36,490 nt of DNA from IMG/VR virus record IMGVR_UViG_3300040806_002110, positions 1 to 36,490 of that record, one strand, 5' to 3'. Positions 21,900-30,942 of this stretch are shown piece after piece. Each line of letters begins with the position of its first letter. The stretch's first letter is position 1. The stretch comes from a virus. The translations under genes were made by a program, and so were the position numbers. The notes below the pieces were generated by a model. The model saw nothing but the letters and a program-made list of their open reading frames with translations. It did not search any database and was not told the origin of the DNA.

Positions 21900-23191
21900 A
21901 TATCTCTCAATTCTTTAAACGTATTTCTAAAGTTTAATTCTCTTGTTTTGTCGCATATTTCTAAGTATTGTACAGCCGCTGGAAGTTTATGTGACCAATC
22001 TTCTGAATTCATGTAATCAACTAAACCTAACCAACGCATTTTGCCATAAGCATTATTAATAAATTCATGTGTGTTAATACTATTAGCAAACTTACTTATC
22101 GTATCTGCGGCTTGAGCTTTTAAGTCTTGAGGTAGTACTCGTACATTTAGGTACGACGGTAAGTACACTAAATGTAACCCTATAATGCCTCCACCATATG
22201 GCGCACGATTTATTTTTTTAAAGTTTTGATCTAACTTCCATTGTGCAAGTTCTGCTAAACTGTGTACATTAAGAAGTTGTACAGCACAGGCAAGATTAAC
22301 AGTTATATGATCTGATGTATTATCAAGTAAATGCATATTACTTACAATACTATCCCACTTGCTCGGATATCGTATATAATTATTTTTTTCGCCAACGCTG
22401 TCAATACTAAAATTAAATTTTACTTCTTTAAAATATTCCCACATATCTAGCAATTTTTGCGATATGTCTGTAGCATTACTATTGTATCTAAGTATACAAT
22501 CTTTTGCATAACCTTCGTCTATCATAAATTGTAGTATTGCATAATGTTCTGGTATAAGCAAAGGTTCTCCACCAGCAAAGTATAATTCTTTTATATAGTG
22601 TGCTTGATTTTTTACAGAGTCTAAGAAACTACTTTTTTTGTACCATACATAATCAAAACTAGGATCCCAGCCTTGGTCTTGTTTTAAATCTATAAGTTCA
22701 TATTTTGGATATTGTAATTTCCAATCTTTAATCCACTTTGAACTATCATGCGGACTACACATAATGCATTTTAAATTACATAAGTTTCCTAATCTTAAAT
22801 CAAAGTAAGGTATGTTTACAGGCAACGAACCGTCTTCTTGTGTTTGCTCAACTATTTCTTGTACATTAATCCTTTCATTCCACACTTCAGTTTCCCAATT
22901 CCTTTTGCTTTTTATACCTTTTGCTTCTTCTTCAAAGCATTTTTTACAACTTAAAGGAATTTCATCATTAAGCATTTGCAATCTAGTATTGCGCATTTGC
23001 TCACTATTCCAAACTTCTTCGATAGTATGATCACGTAGATTCATGTTAATACCATCTTGTTTAACAAGTCCTACTTCTTTGTCATCAGTCTTGCCTGCTC
23101 CACTAGCGTTTGCTGTACAACAAACTCTTACATCGCCATTTGGTCTAGTTGCCAAATGTATCCATGGCAAAGGGCAGAATGTTTTACCCAT
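21896..23191 (-). CDS. Twitch-domain radical SAM protein
   Basis: A 431-residue protein with the same domain order as the 16524 product. N-terminal auxiliary cysteines are C6 (FCPLPWIH), C24/C25 after RPNGDVRV, and C82/C85 (SCKKC); then comes radical SAM C138-xxx-C142-xx-C145 (NLCNLKCIMC) and an AGGEP SAM-binding motif. The C-terminal ~150 residues (AVQLLNVHSLAELAQW onward) are unrelated to any motif I know. It overlaps the methyltransferase gene upstream by eight bases and the oxygenase downstream by four. Radical chemistry on a protein or peptide is likely; the exact reaction is unknown. Confidence 0.88.
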   Translation of the reverse strand: MGKTFCPLPWIHLATRPNGDVRVCCTANASGAGKTDDKEVGLVKQDGINMNLRDHTIEEVWNSEQMRNTRLQMLNDEIPLSCKKCFEEEAKGIKSKRNWETEVWNERINVQEIVEQTQEDGSLPVNIPYFDLRLGNLCNLKCIMCSPHDSSKWIKDWKLQYPKYELIDLKQDQGWDPSFDYVWYKKSSFLDSVKNQAHYIKELYFAGGEPLLIPEHYAILQFMIDEGYAKDCILRYNSNATDISQKLLDMWEYFKEVKFNFSIDSVGEKNNYIRYPSKWDSIVSNMHLLDNTSDHITVNLACAVQLLNVHSLAELAQWKLDQNFKKINRAPYGGGIIGLHLVYLPSYLNVRVLPQDLKAQAADTISKFANSINTHEFINNAYGKMRWLGLVDYMNSEDWSHKLPAAVQYLEICDKTRELNFRNTFKELRDI

Positions 23192-23783
23192 TAAATTTAT
23201 GTCCTATAATCATATATCTAGTATACTTTGGTGTTTTAAATTCTCCAACATATGCAACATATATTTTTGATTGTTGTACAAATTCTTCCATGCTATTTGC
23301 ACATCTTACATGTTCTTCTAGATCAAAATAATTATTGCTCTGTAATACTACCTTAGTGCCTGGCTGAATATTGTTTAACCATTTGTCATATTGTTCTTGT
23401 GTTAGATGCTCACAACTAGTGTTTATAGCAACATCTGCATCTGTAGTATACTCACACATGTCTGCTGTTGTGGCAGTAAATCTTCCTTGCATATGTTGTT
23501 GCATATTAACAGTTTCTGCAATAGTTTTACAGATGGGGTCAATATCTATGCTTTCTATTTCAGGTATTGCAAGATCACTATTAAAGAGTAAACTTGCAAG
23601 TACTCCATTCCAGCCACCGTAAATAGCAACATTACCTCGGAGTTTATATTCTTGCATTTGTTCTATTAACCAAAGTTTACTGTGTACTTGGCCTTTCCAA
23701 AAACTTTCTAGTGTACGATATTGATTTTCGCTGTTACGAATTGCGTCCATCCAAAATAGTACATCTTCAATATCAACTTTCAA
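23184..23783 (-). CDS. Class I SAM-dependent methyltransferase-like protein
   Basis: A 199-residue protein with a Rossmann-type methyltransferase signature: AIYGGWNGVLASLLF at about 53-67 (motif I, with GGWNG replacing GxGxG), SIDIDP at 78-83 (acidic residue for SAM ribose), TATTADMCEY and then INTSCEHL at 120-127 as motif IV-like. Similar proteins occur in marine phages. The early residues (VLFWMDAIRNSENQYRTLES) form an N-terminal helical extension. It overlaps both radical SAM genes next to it (11 and 8 bases). Possible targets are sugars or a modified protein. Confidence 0.72.
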   Translation of the reverse strand: MKVDIEDVLFWMDAIRNSENQYRTLESFWKGQVHSKLWLIEQMQEYKLRGNVAIYGGWNGVLASLLFNSDLAIPEIESIDIDPICKTIAETVNMQQHMQGRFTATTADMCEYTTDADVAINTSCEHLTQEQYDKWLNNIQPGTKVVLQSNNYFDLEEHVRCANSMEEFVQQSKIYVAYVGEFKTPKYTRYMIIGHKFNG

Positions 23784-24759
23784 ATTGAGCTCCTAGTTTA
23801 TCAAACTTGCCGCATTGTTTTTGGCATTCTTTTAAACAACCGTTTGACCATGTGTTTTCGATACTACTAAAAAAGTTACTGTCAAATATTTCTTGCAAAG
23901 TATGGTTATTAAGATTAGGAAAATTTCCTATTTTATCCATGTAATCAATTCTACTTTCACTTACTGGTGGTAGCCATTCTAAATCTAGCCAACAACAGGG
24001 TGCAATGTTACCGTTAGCGCCAACATATATAGAATGAGAGTTTTGTGCTTTGCAAGTTATTGTTGGGTTTATTTCTTGTTTTGCTTCTTCTACTACTTTT
24101 ATAAAACTTTCACTTTTTTCTGTAGGGTACAAAATATCAATTGTTTTTCCATTATCATCTAAAACATTAAATTGACCATTTTTAAATCTACTAGAATTTT
24201 TGTATTTAAAATCACTAAAGCCTAGATCACTTGCAAGTTGTCTACATTCATCTACTTGATGTTTATTGTGACGGAACACCAACATGTCCCATCTAGCATT
24301 GCCGCCTGCGGCAATAAATGTTTTTGCATTTTCTAGTATGGTGTGAAAGTCTGTGTTTATTCTATAGCGGGCATGTGTATCTTCTAATCCGTCTATTCCA
24401 AATACTACAGTTACATCTACACTAGCAAGTTCTTGCCACCATGTACTATTCCTTGCACTACCATTTGTATGCATTTGTAAATTAATGTTAGGATTTATTT
24501 CACGTAAGTATTTGTATATGTCAAGTGTTTCAGTATTAATAATAGGATCACCCAAGTTACCGCACATATTAACTTTATCAAGTTGTTGTATAAAACTAAC
24601 TGAAAACCATTCTTTAAATGTTTCTAAGTTTATATCATCTAATGTTACATATGGCATCATAGGACCACCTTGCATACGTCTCGGACACATTGGACAACGT
24701 GCTTGACATCGTGAAGTAACTTCTAAGTGTATGTCTTTTATTTGTTCTAAATTATACAT
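23773..24759 (-). CDS. Radical SAM protein with SPASM-like C-terminus, atypical GDP motif
   Basis: From ATG 24759 this is a 328-residue radical SAM enzyme (an upstream GTG at 24789 is the alternative start). C18-xxx-C22-xx-C25 (CQARCPMC) is intact; the usual GGEP is CGNLGDP, as in several SPASM enzymes. The C-terminal part has CKAQNS, GANGNIAPCCWLD and CLKECQKQC, a SPASM-type cysteine set for auxiliary clusters. SPASM enzymes typically modify peptides (for example thioether or side-chain crosslinks) or sugars. Its ATG overlaps the TAA of the upstream radical SAM gene by eight bases, and it overlaps the methyltransferase by 11. Confidence 0.87.
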   Translation of the reverse strand: MYNLEQIKDIHLEVTSRCQARCPMCPRRMQGGPMMPYVTLDDINLETFKEWFSVSFIQQLDKVNMCGNLGDPIINTETLDIYKYLREINPNINLQMHTNGSARNSTWWQELASVDVTVVFGIDGLEDTHARYRINTDFHTILENAKTFIAAGGNARWDMLVFRHNKHQVDECRQLASDLGFSDFKYKNSSRFKNGQFNVLDDNGKTIDILYPTEKSESFIKVVEEAKQEINPTITCKAQNSHSIYVGANGNIAPCCWLDLEWLPPVSESRIDYMDKIGNFPNLNNHTLQEIFDSNFFSSIENTWSNGCLKECQKQCGKFDKLGAQFES

Positions 24760-25738
24760 TTTTTCTTTTTGGTAGTTTACTATCAGCACTACTCATACAA
24801 CTAGGTGTAATACACGGAGTTGGTTGTTTAAATATTTCAAAACCGTTTGTAATTGTTCCTAGTATGTCATCATGACAACTATGACTTCGCCTAACTTCAG
24901 TATCTCTGATAATTATTCCTTGATAGCCTGCATTACAAGACCATCCTTTAAATTTATTAAACCCGAACGCATTAAATCGTTCTGCTTGGTCTATTTCGTA
25001 CTCGTTTCCTTTACTGTCGTAGAGTGCAACTTGTGCAACTCCTTCTCCTTGCCAGTGTTGTGGGAATCCTCGTCGCATTGTTGCAATTTGTTCTTCTGTA
25101 TATCCATGTACCACGTAGGAGGCGGTAGGGTCGGATTGTGGTTTGAGAGTGACATTAATGCCTCTGGCGGCAAATCGTTCAAGCCTTTGATAAAGATCTT
25201 CAAACATTTCTGGAACCATAACTTGATTAATTGTAACAAAAACACCTCCTTCCATGAGTTGTAAACATTTGTCTCCAAACTTTTGTTCGTCTGCAAATTC
25301 TGCATGGTAACTTGCTGTTACACTGCGGCGTTGCAAGTTTTCCGTTATATGTAAGTACTTATCCCACCATTTATGGCCAGGTGATAGATTTGTGGTCATG
25401 TGTATGCTTTGATACGCTGGTTCTATGTCACTACAATAGTGTTCAACTAACGGTATAAACTGTTTATTAGCAGTAGGTTCTCCGCCACTGAAACTAAAAT
25501 GAAAATCTGTAAAGTTATTTGCACGGGCTTGCGCTTTGATACTATCCATGGTCTTTAAGTATAATTCTGTGGGTTTAGTGTCAGGGACACTAGATCTTGC
25601 GTGAGGCCAGCAATAACTGCACGAATAATTACAATATCTTGTGGTGATCCACGAAACTGTGAAAAGATGGCTCTTTAGGAGAGTTTTTTGGCCGAAATGG
25701 GTTATATCAGTCCACGGAATTTGTTCGAAATTTTTCAT
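24752..25738 (-). CDS. Radical SAM protein
   Basis: From ATG 25738 this is a 328-residue radical SAM enzyme (TTG 25750 is the alternative start). CNYSCSYC places C36, C40 and C43, and FSFSGGEP is the SAM-binding motif. Cysteines in GWSCNAGYQG, SHSCHDD and PCITPSC near the C-terminus form a further metal-site candidate. Similarity to the 20329 product is visible in SYHAEFAD and in the Trp-Cys-Gly-rich late segment. It overlaps the glycosyltransferase-like gene upstream by about 32 bases and the next radical SAM gene by eight. An exact TATAAATA lies just upstream on the - strand. Substrate unknown. Confidence 0.87.
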   Translation of the reverse strand: MKNFEQIPWTDITHFGQKTLLKSHLFTVSWITTRYCNYSCSYCWPHARSSVPDTKPTELYLKTMDSIKAQARANNFTDFHFSFSGGEPTANKQFIPLVEHYCSDIEPAYQSIHMTTNLSPGHKWWDKYLHITENLQRRSVTASYHAEFADEQKFGDKCLQLMEGGVFVTINQVMVPEMFEDLYQRLERFAARGINVTLKPQSDPTASYVVHGYTEEQIATMRRGFPQHWQGEGVAQVALYDSKGNEYEIDQAERFNAFGFNKFKGWSCNAGYQGIIIRDTEVRRSHSCHDDILGTITNGFEIFKQPTPCITPSCMSSADSKLPKRKNV

Positions 25739-27668
25739 ATAACCACTCAAAATTATTTATAAGTTTTAAATTATCTGGCTTATCACTATTGTTATACCCA
25801 AAGTCACGACCAGCGCAAGCACCGCTAATAGCATACCTTCCAAAGCGAGCTTCGTCTCCTTGTGTACACCAGATTTCCAATCTTTTTTCAGTTTCATCAT
25901 CTATTTGTCCTTTAATAGTTTTTGATGCTAGTTTTACACATTCTCTAAATGCACTTTTCCAAGTGCTAAATTCATCAGTATTAAATGCTGTAATGTTTGA
26001 CACGTCAGGCATTGACTTAAATTTATCGCTAATACTAGTAGTCATATCAGCAGTGTCTACGTTCATGTTTAAAGTTAAATCTCTTGGCAAAAGTTTTACT
26101 CCACCATAACCGTAAACAAGATTATTTATTGGGTTTTGACTCTGCCAAACATGTACAGTATCAATTTCATAAGTGTTTGCTTCATGGCTAAAATCAAAAT
26201 CTTCTACAATATGTGCATCGCCATCAACAATCCAAACCATTTCAGTATCGCAAAGTTTTGCTGCTTCGATGTGAGCTTGATGTATTCCTGTTACACCGTG
26301 TACACGTTTTGCCCTTGGAAATCTTTCTTTTAATTTTTTAAAATTATCATCAGCATCGGGTTCATTATAACTAATAAACACAATATCATAAGGACGTAAT
26401 TTTGAAATGACTTCGTCATGCTCTTTACGTGTAATAACATACTTATGGTCAAACTCTCGTTTGCCAATGGTATGTTTAGTTGTTGCTAAAAATACTCCGT
26501 TATGATAAGTTTCTTCATTTCTAAATATGTGTTTGTATACATGATGCATTTCTCTATCAGCATCATATCTGCCATCTGTAGGATTATAGTAAAAATCAAA
26601 TATACTATCGTCTAATATTTCTACATTATTCCAAACACACCAAAATAAAGGACTAGTTTCTTTTTCTGCTATTTCTAAATAATCGTCATAGCTTCTAATA
26701 ATATATCTAGGATAGCGATATCGACTAATAGGTTGTTCATGTTCCTTTCTGTTGATAATAAATCTATGTTCTATTTCTTTTTTAGAAATAGGTTTATTTT
26801 TTGATGCTAGTATTATACCACCATGATAACTTACTGTATCATTACACAGATTAGACCATACATGATTTTCATTTCTATCATAACTATTATGGTAACTAAA
26901 ATATAAAGAGTATATTGTAGGATCGATTACTTCTACATTTTTCCAAATGCACCAAAACATTTGCGTTGGCGAACTTTCTAATGCTGTTTGATAATCTTCA
27001 TACGTATCTATATGATATACAGGGTAGGGTTTTGGTGTACTTGCTACAATATCAACTTCTTTTTTGTTTACAAAAAAACGATGATCAAATTCTTTTTTTG
27101 TAACTGTTTCTGTTTTGCTAAAAAGACAAATACCGTCTTGTGTTTCACCATTTAAAAATATATGTGTAATTTTTTTATGATATGTATCATATGCAGGAAC
27201 GTAATAATCTAAATTATAGTTAAGATCAACATCGTTCCAGATTACCCAAAACATATCTGTTGTACTGTTTGCTGCACATTCTAAATATTCATCGTAGGTC
27301 GAAGGGCTAAATTTATCATAGGGTCTAGGAATACTTGCTACAATATCAACTTCTTTTTTGTTTACAAAAAATCTATGCTCTATTTCTTTTTTACTAACGT
27401 GTAAATCTTTGTGTAGCAAACAAATTCCATCATAAACATCACCATTTTTAAATAAGTGTGTGTATTCTTCACTCCATTCATCTATTTGATAGTCAAAAGA
27501 AAATGTATCAAGAATTTTGACGTCATTCCAAACTATCCATAAAAACTTTGTTAAAGAAGTTTGTTGTGCTGATTCAAAATCCGTAGAAATTTTAGCAAAG
27601 GGAAATCTCTGCCTTAGTTCGTGCCAGCCTTTATCTGTTTTTGATCCAATAAAAAAGATATCATACAT
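25707..27668 (-). CDS. Glycosyltransferase-like protein with four degenerate core repeats
   Basis: A 653-residue protein. The C-terminal ~230 residues form a GT-A-like domain: PYDIVFISYNEP, then KRVHGVTGIHQAH, then WIVDGDAHIVEDFDF with a DGD metal site at 482-484. They match the separate protein at 32309. Ahead of this are four tandem ~98-104-residue repeats with FxWIVWNDVxI blocks at about 42-50, 140-147, 238-245 and 342-349, and KKEIEHRFxxNKKE blocks after each. Each repeat looks like the GT core with the DxD replaced by ND, so they are probably non-catalytic copies. A 40-base perfect DNA repeat shows recent duplication. Only the last domain seems catalytic; the repeats could bind a repetitive acceptor. 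Confidence 0.75.
   Translation of the reverse strand: MYDIFFIGSKTDKGWHELRQRFPFAKISTDFESAQQTSLTKFLWIVWNDVKILDTFSFDYQIDEWSEEYTHLFKNGDVYDGICLLHKDLHVSKKEIEHRFFVNKKEVDIVASIPRPYDKFSPSTYDEYLECAANSTTDMFWVIWNDVDLNYNLDYYVPAYDTYHKKITHIFLNGETQDGICLFSKTETVTKKEFDHRFFVNKKEVDIVASTPKPYPVYHIDTYEDYQTALESSPTQMFWCIWKNVEVIDPTIYSLYFSYHNSYDRNENHVWSNLCNDTVSYHGGIILASKNKPISKKEIEHRFIINRKEHEQPISRYRYPRYIIRSYDDYLEIAEKETSPLFWCVWNNVEILDDSIFDFYYNPTDGRYDADREMHHVYKHIFRNEETYHNGVFLATTKHTIGKREFDHKYVITRKEHDEVISKLRPYDIVFISYNEPDADDNFKKLKERFPRAKRVHGVTGIHQAHIEAAKLCDTEMVWIVDGDAHIVEDFDFSHEANTYEIDTVHVWQSQNPINNLVYGYGGVKLLPRDLTLNMNVDTADMTTSISDKFKSMPDVSNITAFNTDEFSTWKSAFRECVKLASKTIKGQIDDETEKRLEIWCTQGDEARFGRYAISGACAGRDFGYNNSDKPDNLKLINNFEWLYEKFRTNSVD
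25754..25761 (-). promoter_or_regulatory. Exact late-promoter octamer (TATAAATA) inside a gene
   Basis: On the - strand the octamer TATAAATA matches the T4 late consensus at every position. It lies inside the 3' end of the 653-residue gene, with 15 bases between it and the ATG of the radical SAM gene at 25738, closer than the other candidates. Chance occurrence in AT-rich coding sequence is quite possible. Confidence 0.3.
27038..27077. repeat. 40-base perfect direct repeat, copy 1
   Basis: These 40 bases recur exactly at 27332-27371, offset by 294 bases (98 codons). They encode the FFVNKKEVDIVAS part of the second repeat in the 653-residue protein. Perfect DNA identity among otherwise diverged repeats points to recent duplication or gene conversion. 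Confidence 0.9.
27332..27371. repeat. 40-base perfect direct repeat, copy 2
   Basis: Identical to 27038-27077. It encodes the same segment in the first repeat of the 653-residue protein, in the same frame. Confidence 0.9.
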
Positions 27669-27685
27669 CTTATTACTATACAGCC

Positions 27686-28711
27686 TTATGTTGTTTCTGT
27701 CAAGTAAGATGACATAGCATGAAGATCAAAATCTAATCCTGTTCGATTGGTTTTGGCAGAAGACAAGATCATCTGCCTTTTTACTGATTTTGGAATTGTT
27801 TTTCCCTTTACATATTCTAATGCTAATGTTCTATTCCATTCAAGAGCAGGTTTAATTTTTTGATACATATCATTAACATCATTGTTAAGAACATGCTGAA
27901 TATTTTTAACAATTCCTTCTATTCGGTTGTGTAAAAATCGTGCATTATCAAATTTGTAATCAAAAATCTCGTCGTATAAAACAAATCCCATGTCTTCTAA
28001 TTTTTTATGAAAATGTCTACATCCTAAAGTTAAAAACGGCAATCCAAACAATAATCTCATTGTAGTTTTTTCTGTTAGAAAAAAGTTTTCAGTCCACGAT
28101 TCTGTAGCAACATGTAAAAAACTTTCAAAATATTTTTTGTTAAAAATATAAGGATGATCTTGATCGAAATTATCACCTAATTTTAGTACCCTGCCATTGT
28201 AGTGTTTAAATTTTACGTTATGTTCTCCTGCACCTAAAAAAGACACAAGACCCTTATCTAATATTTTTTCTTTTGCTAGTCTGTCTATTAATTTGACTCT
28301 GTGTTCTTTTGCTCTATGATTAAAACAAGAATACGGTATGGTAAAATTATAGTCATTATACCCGTTTAGGTACTTTTTAGCATTAGTATAAAAGTTAGGA
28401 TGATGATGCATATTATGATATGCAAATAAAATAAAAAAGTCTAACCACTCTTCAAAATTACATAGTTCTTTGTTTATACCAAGTCGTCTTACAACTTTTT
28501 TCTGATAGTCTATAGGAGACGCAAGAACTATATTACAAGTAATATTTTTTCTATTAATTGTATCAACTACTTTTTGTGTAATTTTAGGAAGTTCGCCTTC
28601 GTAGAAATAGAAAAAGTTAATTATATCTACTCTATCATTTAAAACTTTTTCTTCTATTTCACTTGCTGAATTATACCAAGGTGTAAAAGATACTGTATTA
28701 GGTAGCCGCAT
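27686..28711 (-). CDS. Glycosyltransferase of the GT10/exostosin-like kind
   Basis: A 341-residue protein whose C-terminal half has the nucleotide-sugar-binding pattern of fucosyltransferase/exostosin-like enzymes. HVATESWTENFFLTEKTTMR at about 200-219 is followed by LLFGLPFLTLGCRHFHKKLE and MGFVLYDEIFDYKFD. T-E-K at 213-215 followed by a Pro-Phe turn and a hydrophobic loop is the recurrent signature. The N-terminal half (PSCF/NHRAKEHR) is less conserved. It overlaps the epimerase gene by 14 bases and has a 17-base gap to the 653-residue gene. The donor may be the epimerase product, which is inference. Confidence 0.78.
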   Translation of the reverse strand: MRLPNTVSFTPWYNSASEIEEKVLNDRVDIINFFYFYEGELPKITQKVVDTINRKNITCNIVLASPIDYQKKVVRRLGINKELCNFEEWLDFFILFAYHNMHHHPNFYTNAKKYLNGYNDYNFTIPYSCFNHRAKEHRVKLIDRLAKEKILDKGLVSFLGAGEHNVKFKHYNGRVLKLGDNFDQDHPYIFNKKYFESFLHVATESWTENFFLTEKTTMRLLFGLPFLTLGCRHFHKKLEDMGFVLYDEIFDYKFDNARFLHNRIEGIVKNIQHVLNNDVNDMYQKIKPALEWNRTLALEYVKGKTIPKSVKRQMILSSAKTNRTGLDFDLHAMSSYLTETT

Positions 28712-29672
28712 TCCGCACTTGCTCCAATATCCAGTCGTATGTTTTCTTCAATCCATACTCTAGATCTTCGTCAGGTGCCCAACCTATATTCTTTTTAATT
28801 AAACCGTTATGGCTTCTTCTGCCCATTACGCCAAGAGGTCCGTCTGTATTTTTAATTTTAATATTTTTTCCAGCAATACTGCTAATCATATATGCAAGGT
28901 CATTAATTGATATCATTCGTTGACTGCCGAGATTTAACGGATACTCATACGAACCATTCATAATACGATCAATGCCTTTTATGCACTCGTCAATATACAA
29001 AAATGTTCTTTTTTGTGTTCCTGGTCCCCATACTTCAATTTCTCCGTTTTCGCTTTCTGCTACTTTACGACAAAGTGCTGCTGGAGATTTTTCTTTACCA
29101 TTATTCCATGATCCTTCAGGACCGTATATATTATGAAGCCTAGCGATTCTTACGTGTAGCCCGTAGTTACGTGCATATGCTAGATACAATCTTTCACTAA
29201 ACAACTTTTCCCAACCATAATCACTGTCAGGATCTGCAGGATATGCTTGACTTTCAATAAGAGAAGGGTCTATAACATCGCCTGTTTGTAATTGTTGTGG
29301 ATACATACAAGCACTCGAACTGTAAAATACTCGCTTGACTCCTTTCTTAATCATTTCGTTTACAATGTTTAGATTGATAGTTGCTGAATTATGCATAATA
29401 TCAGCATCATTTTCGCCTGTAAAGATATAACCTGCTCCGCCCATGTCCGCAGCAAGCTGATATATTTCATACAAGTCATTAGTTACTAGTTGAGCAACTT
29501 CATACTGATCTCTTAGATCTGCAATATGAAACTCGTCAGCGGCTGTTTCTGCATACTTAGGGTGCTCTAGATCGGCGCCGATAACATAAAAACCTCTATC
29601 TTTAAGGTCTTTTACCAAATGTGCGCCAATAAATCCGCCTGCGCCACAAACTAATACTTTTCTAGTTTCCAT
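28698..29672 (-). CDS. GDP-mannose 3,5-epimerase-like NAD-dependent epimerase
   Basis: From ATG 29672, preceded by GAGGA, this is 324 residues; a first ATG at 29684 sits on that ribosome binding site and is rejected. It is an extended short-chain reductase: GAGGFIG (NAD loop), ADMGGAGYI, SSSACMYP with the conserved Ser/Cys, YGWEK (catalytic Tyr and Lys), HNIYGPEGSW, GKEKSPAA and WGPGTQKRTFLYIDEC. The SSSAC, KEKSPAA and ADMGG segments match plant GDP-mannose 3,5-epimerase closely, so GDP-L-galactose or GDP-L-gulose formation is likely. GDP-sugars would feed neighbouring glycosyltransferases. It overlaps the GT gene at 27686 by 14 bases and the 29662 GT by 11. Confidence 0.9.
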   Translation of the reverse strand: METRKVLVCGAGGFIGAHLVKDLKDRGFYVIGADLEHPKYAETAADEFHIADLRDQYEVAQLVTNDLYEIYQLAADMGGAGYIFTGENDADIMHNSATINLNIVNEMIKKGVKRVFYSSSACMYPQQLQTGDVIDPSLIESQAYPADPDSDYGWEKLFSERLYLAYARNYGLHVRIARLHNIYGPEGSWNNGKEKSPAALCRKVAESENGEIEVWGPGTQKRTFLYIDECIKGIDRIMNGSYEYPLNLGSQRMISINDLAYMISSIAGKNIKIKNTDGPLGVMGRRSHNGLIKKNIGWAPDEDLEYGLKKTYDWILEQVRNAAT

Positions 29673-30942
29673 ATTTTTCCTCAAAATGTTTAACTTCTGG
29701 ATGCGACATTGTTGCTAGATGTTCGCAGTTAAATTCAACAATATCTTTTACTTCGTGGGTAAACTGTACTTTCTTTTCGTCGCTCCAGTCGGTAATTTCT
29801 TCTACTATGCTATTTATTTCTAACATGCGATCATCATTGTTTGTTATTAAATCGTAATCTTCACTCCACCAACGATCAAAAGTCTTAAATCCAACATCTT
29901 TGAGATGCTGTAAACTATACGGTGCAGACATCATTATAAAAGGTTGTTTAAATGCTATTGGCTTGTATGTTTTTTCGTTTAAATGTATTTCTGGAGTAAA
30001 GAAATTTGTTTCACTAATAATATTAATCATAGAGTCTTTGTAATATTGTTCAACATCGTTAGCACTCGACTCCATTGGATACCTATCAAAATTTGTAGTG
30101 TCTAAAATAAGAGGAAGAGCTTGTTTAGATTTTTCAATTTCATCGTCTGTAATTTGAAAAATAGGGCGGCGGTTTGCAACATGCTTCATGTTGCTTTCAA
30201 AACTTGCACCCGATTCAGGCTGTTTATCAGACATACTCATATAAAAGTTATCTAATAATCCTTTACGCCACATACTTAAAAAGAACACTAGTCTGTGATC
30301 GCTCCATCGACGCTGGAAACATAGAAAGTCTTTTTTCTTAAGCCCCGGAACATAAGGATTATTTGACCTATCTCGAAGAGGTTCTTCAACTCCTGTTTGT
30401 TGTATTCTACAAGTTGGTATATATTCAACATTTATTTCTGGAGTAATGTTTCTTCTATGACAATAGTCTTCGTATACTGCTTGGCCATTAACACAATTAC
30501 TAACATAAATTACATTTTTTAAAGGAAAATTAATTTTATGTAGATTTTGATACATTACATCGAACAATTTATCATGCACCCAACCTTCAAACGGTATATT
30601 AAATAGTAGATATCCCTGTCCGTCGTACAATCTATCTTTTGTTTTATCTTTGATATGTACGTCAGTGTTAATCTCTGCAAAATATCTTGTCCAATCATTA
30701 TAATGTGTAGCAGTAAAGCTCATTTCATATAAAAATTTATTTGTATACCAAGGTTTTACATTGTAAGTAGATAAAATATTAAAATTATCGAACAAACTAT
30801 AAAAGTAAACTTTACGTGTCCATGGTTCTTTATCTACTCTAAATTGTCCGTACATAAGATCTGCAATAGAAGGAACTTTGTTATTTGCTAGTGGACCAAT
30901 AGGAGATACCCATTCATATACAAAATCTAAAGACTTAGGCAT
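29662..30942 (-). CDS. Glycosyltransferase of the GT10/exostosin-like kind
   Basis: A 426-residue protein with the same C-terminal signature as the 27686 product: INIISETNFFTPEIHLNEKT (E323-K324-T325), then QPFIMMSAPYSLQHLKDVGF and FDRWWSEDYDLITN. This pattern marks GT10-like and exostosin-like enzymes that use nucleotide sugars. The N-terminal half (YVSNCVNG, IPTCRI, LCFQRRWSDHR) includes an FxxxRRxxxHR stretch usual just before the donor domain. It lies between the radical SAM gene at 30927 (16-base overlap) and the epimerase. A GDP-sugar donor made by that epimerase is a natural guess. Confidence 0.78.
   Translation of the reverse strand: MPKSLDFVYEWVSPIGPLANNKVPSIADLMYGQFRVDKEPWTRKVYFYSLFDNFNILSTYNVKPWYTNKFLYEMSFTATHYNDWTRYFAEINTDVHIKDKTKDRLYDGQGYLLFNIPFEGWVHDKLFDVMYQNLHKINFPLKNVIYVSNCVNGQAVYEDYCHRRNITPEINVEYIPTCRIQQTGVEEPLRDRSNNPYVPGLKKKDFLCFQRRWSDHRLVFFLSMWRKGLLDNFYMSMSDKQPESGASFESNMKHVANRRPIFQITDDEIEKSKQALPLILDTTNFDRYPMESSANDVEQYYKDSMINIISETNFFTPEIHLNEKTYKPIAFKQPFIMMSAPYSLQHLKDVGFKTFDRWWSEDYDLITNNDDRMLEINSIVEEITDWSDEKKVQFTHEVKDIVEFNCEHLATMSHPEVKHFEEKYGN

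Noticed and set aside
24872-25264. 130-residue + strand open frame
   Set aside because: It is antisense to the radical SAM gene at 24752, which has an intact CxxxCxxC and GGEP.
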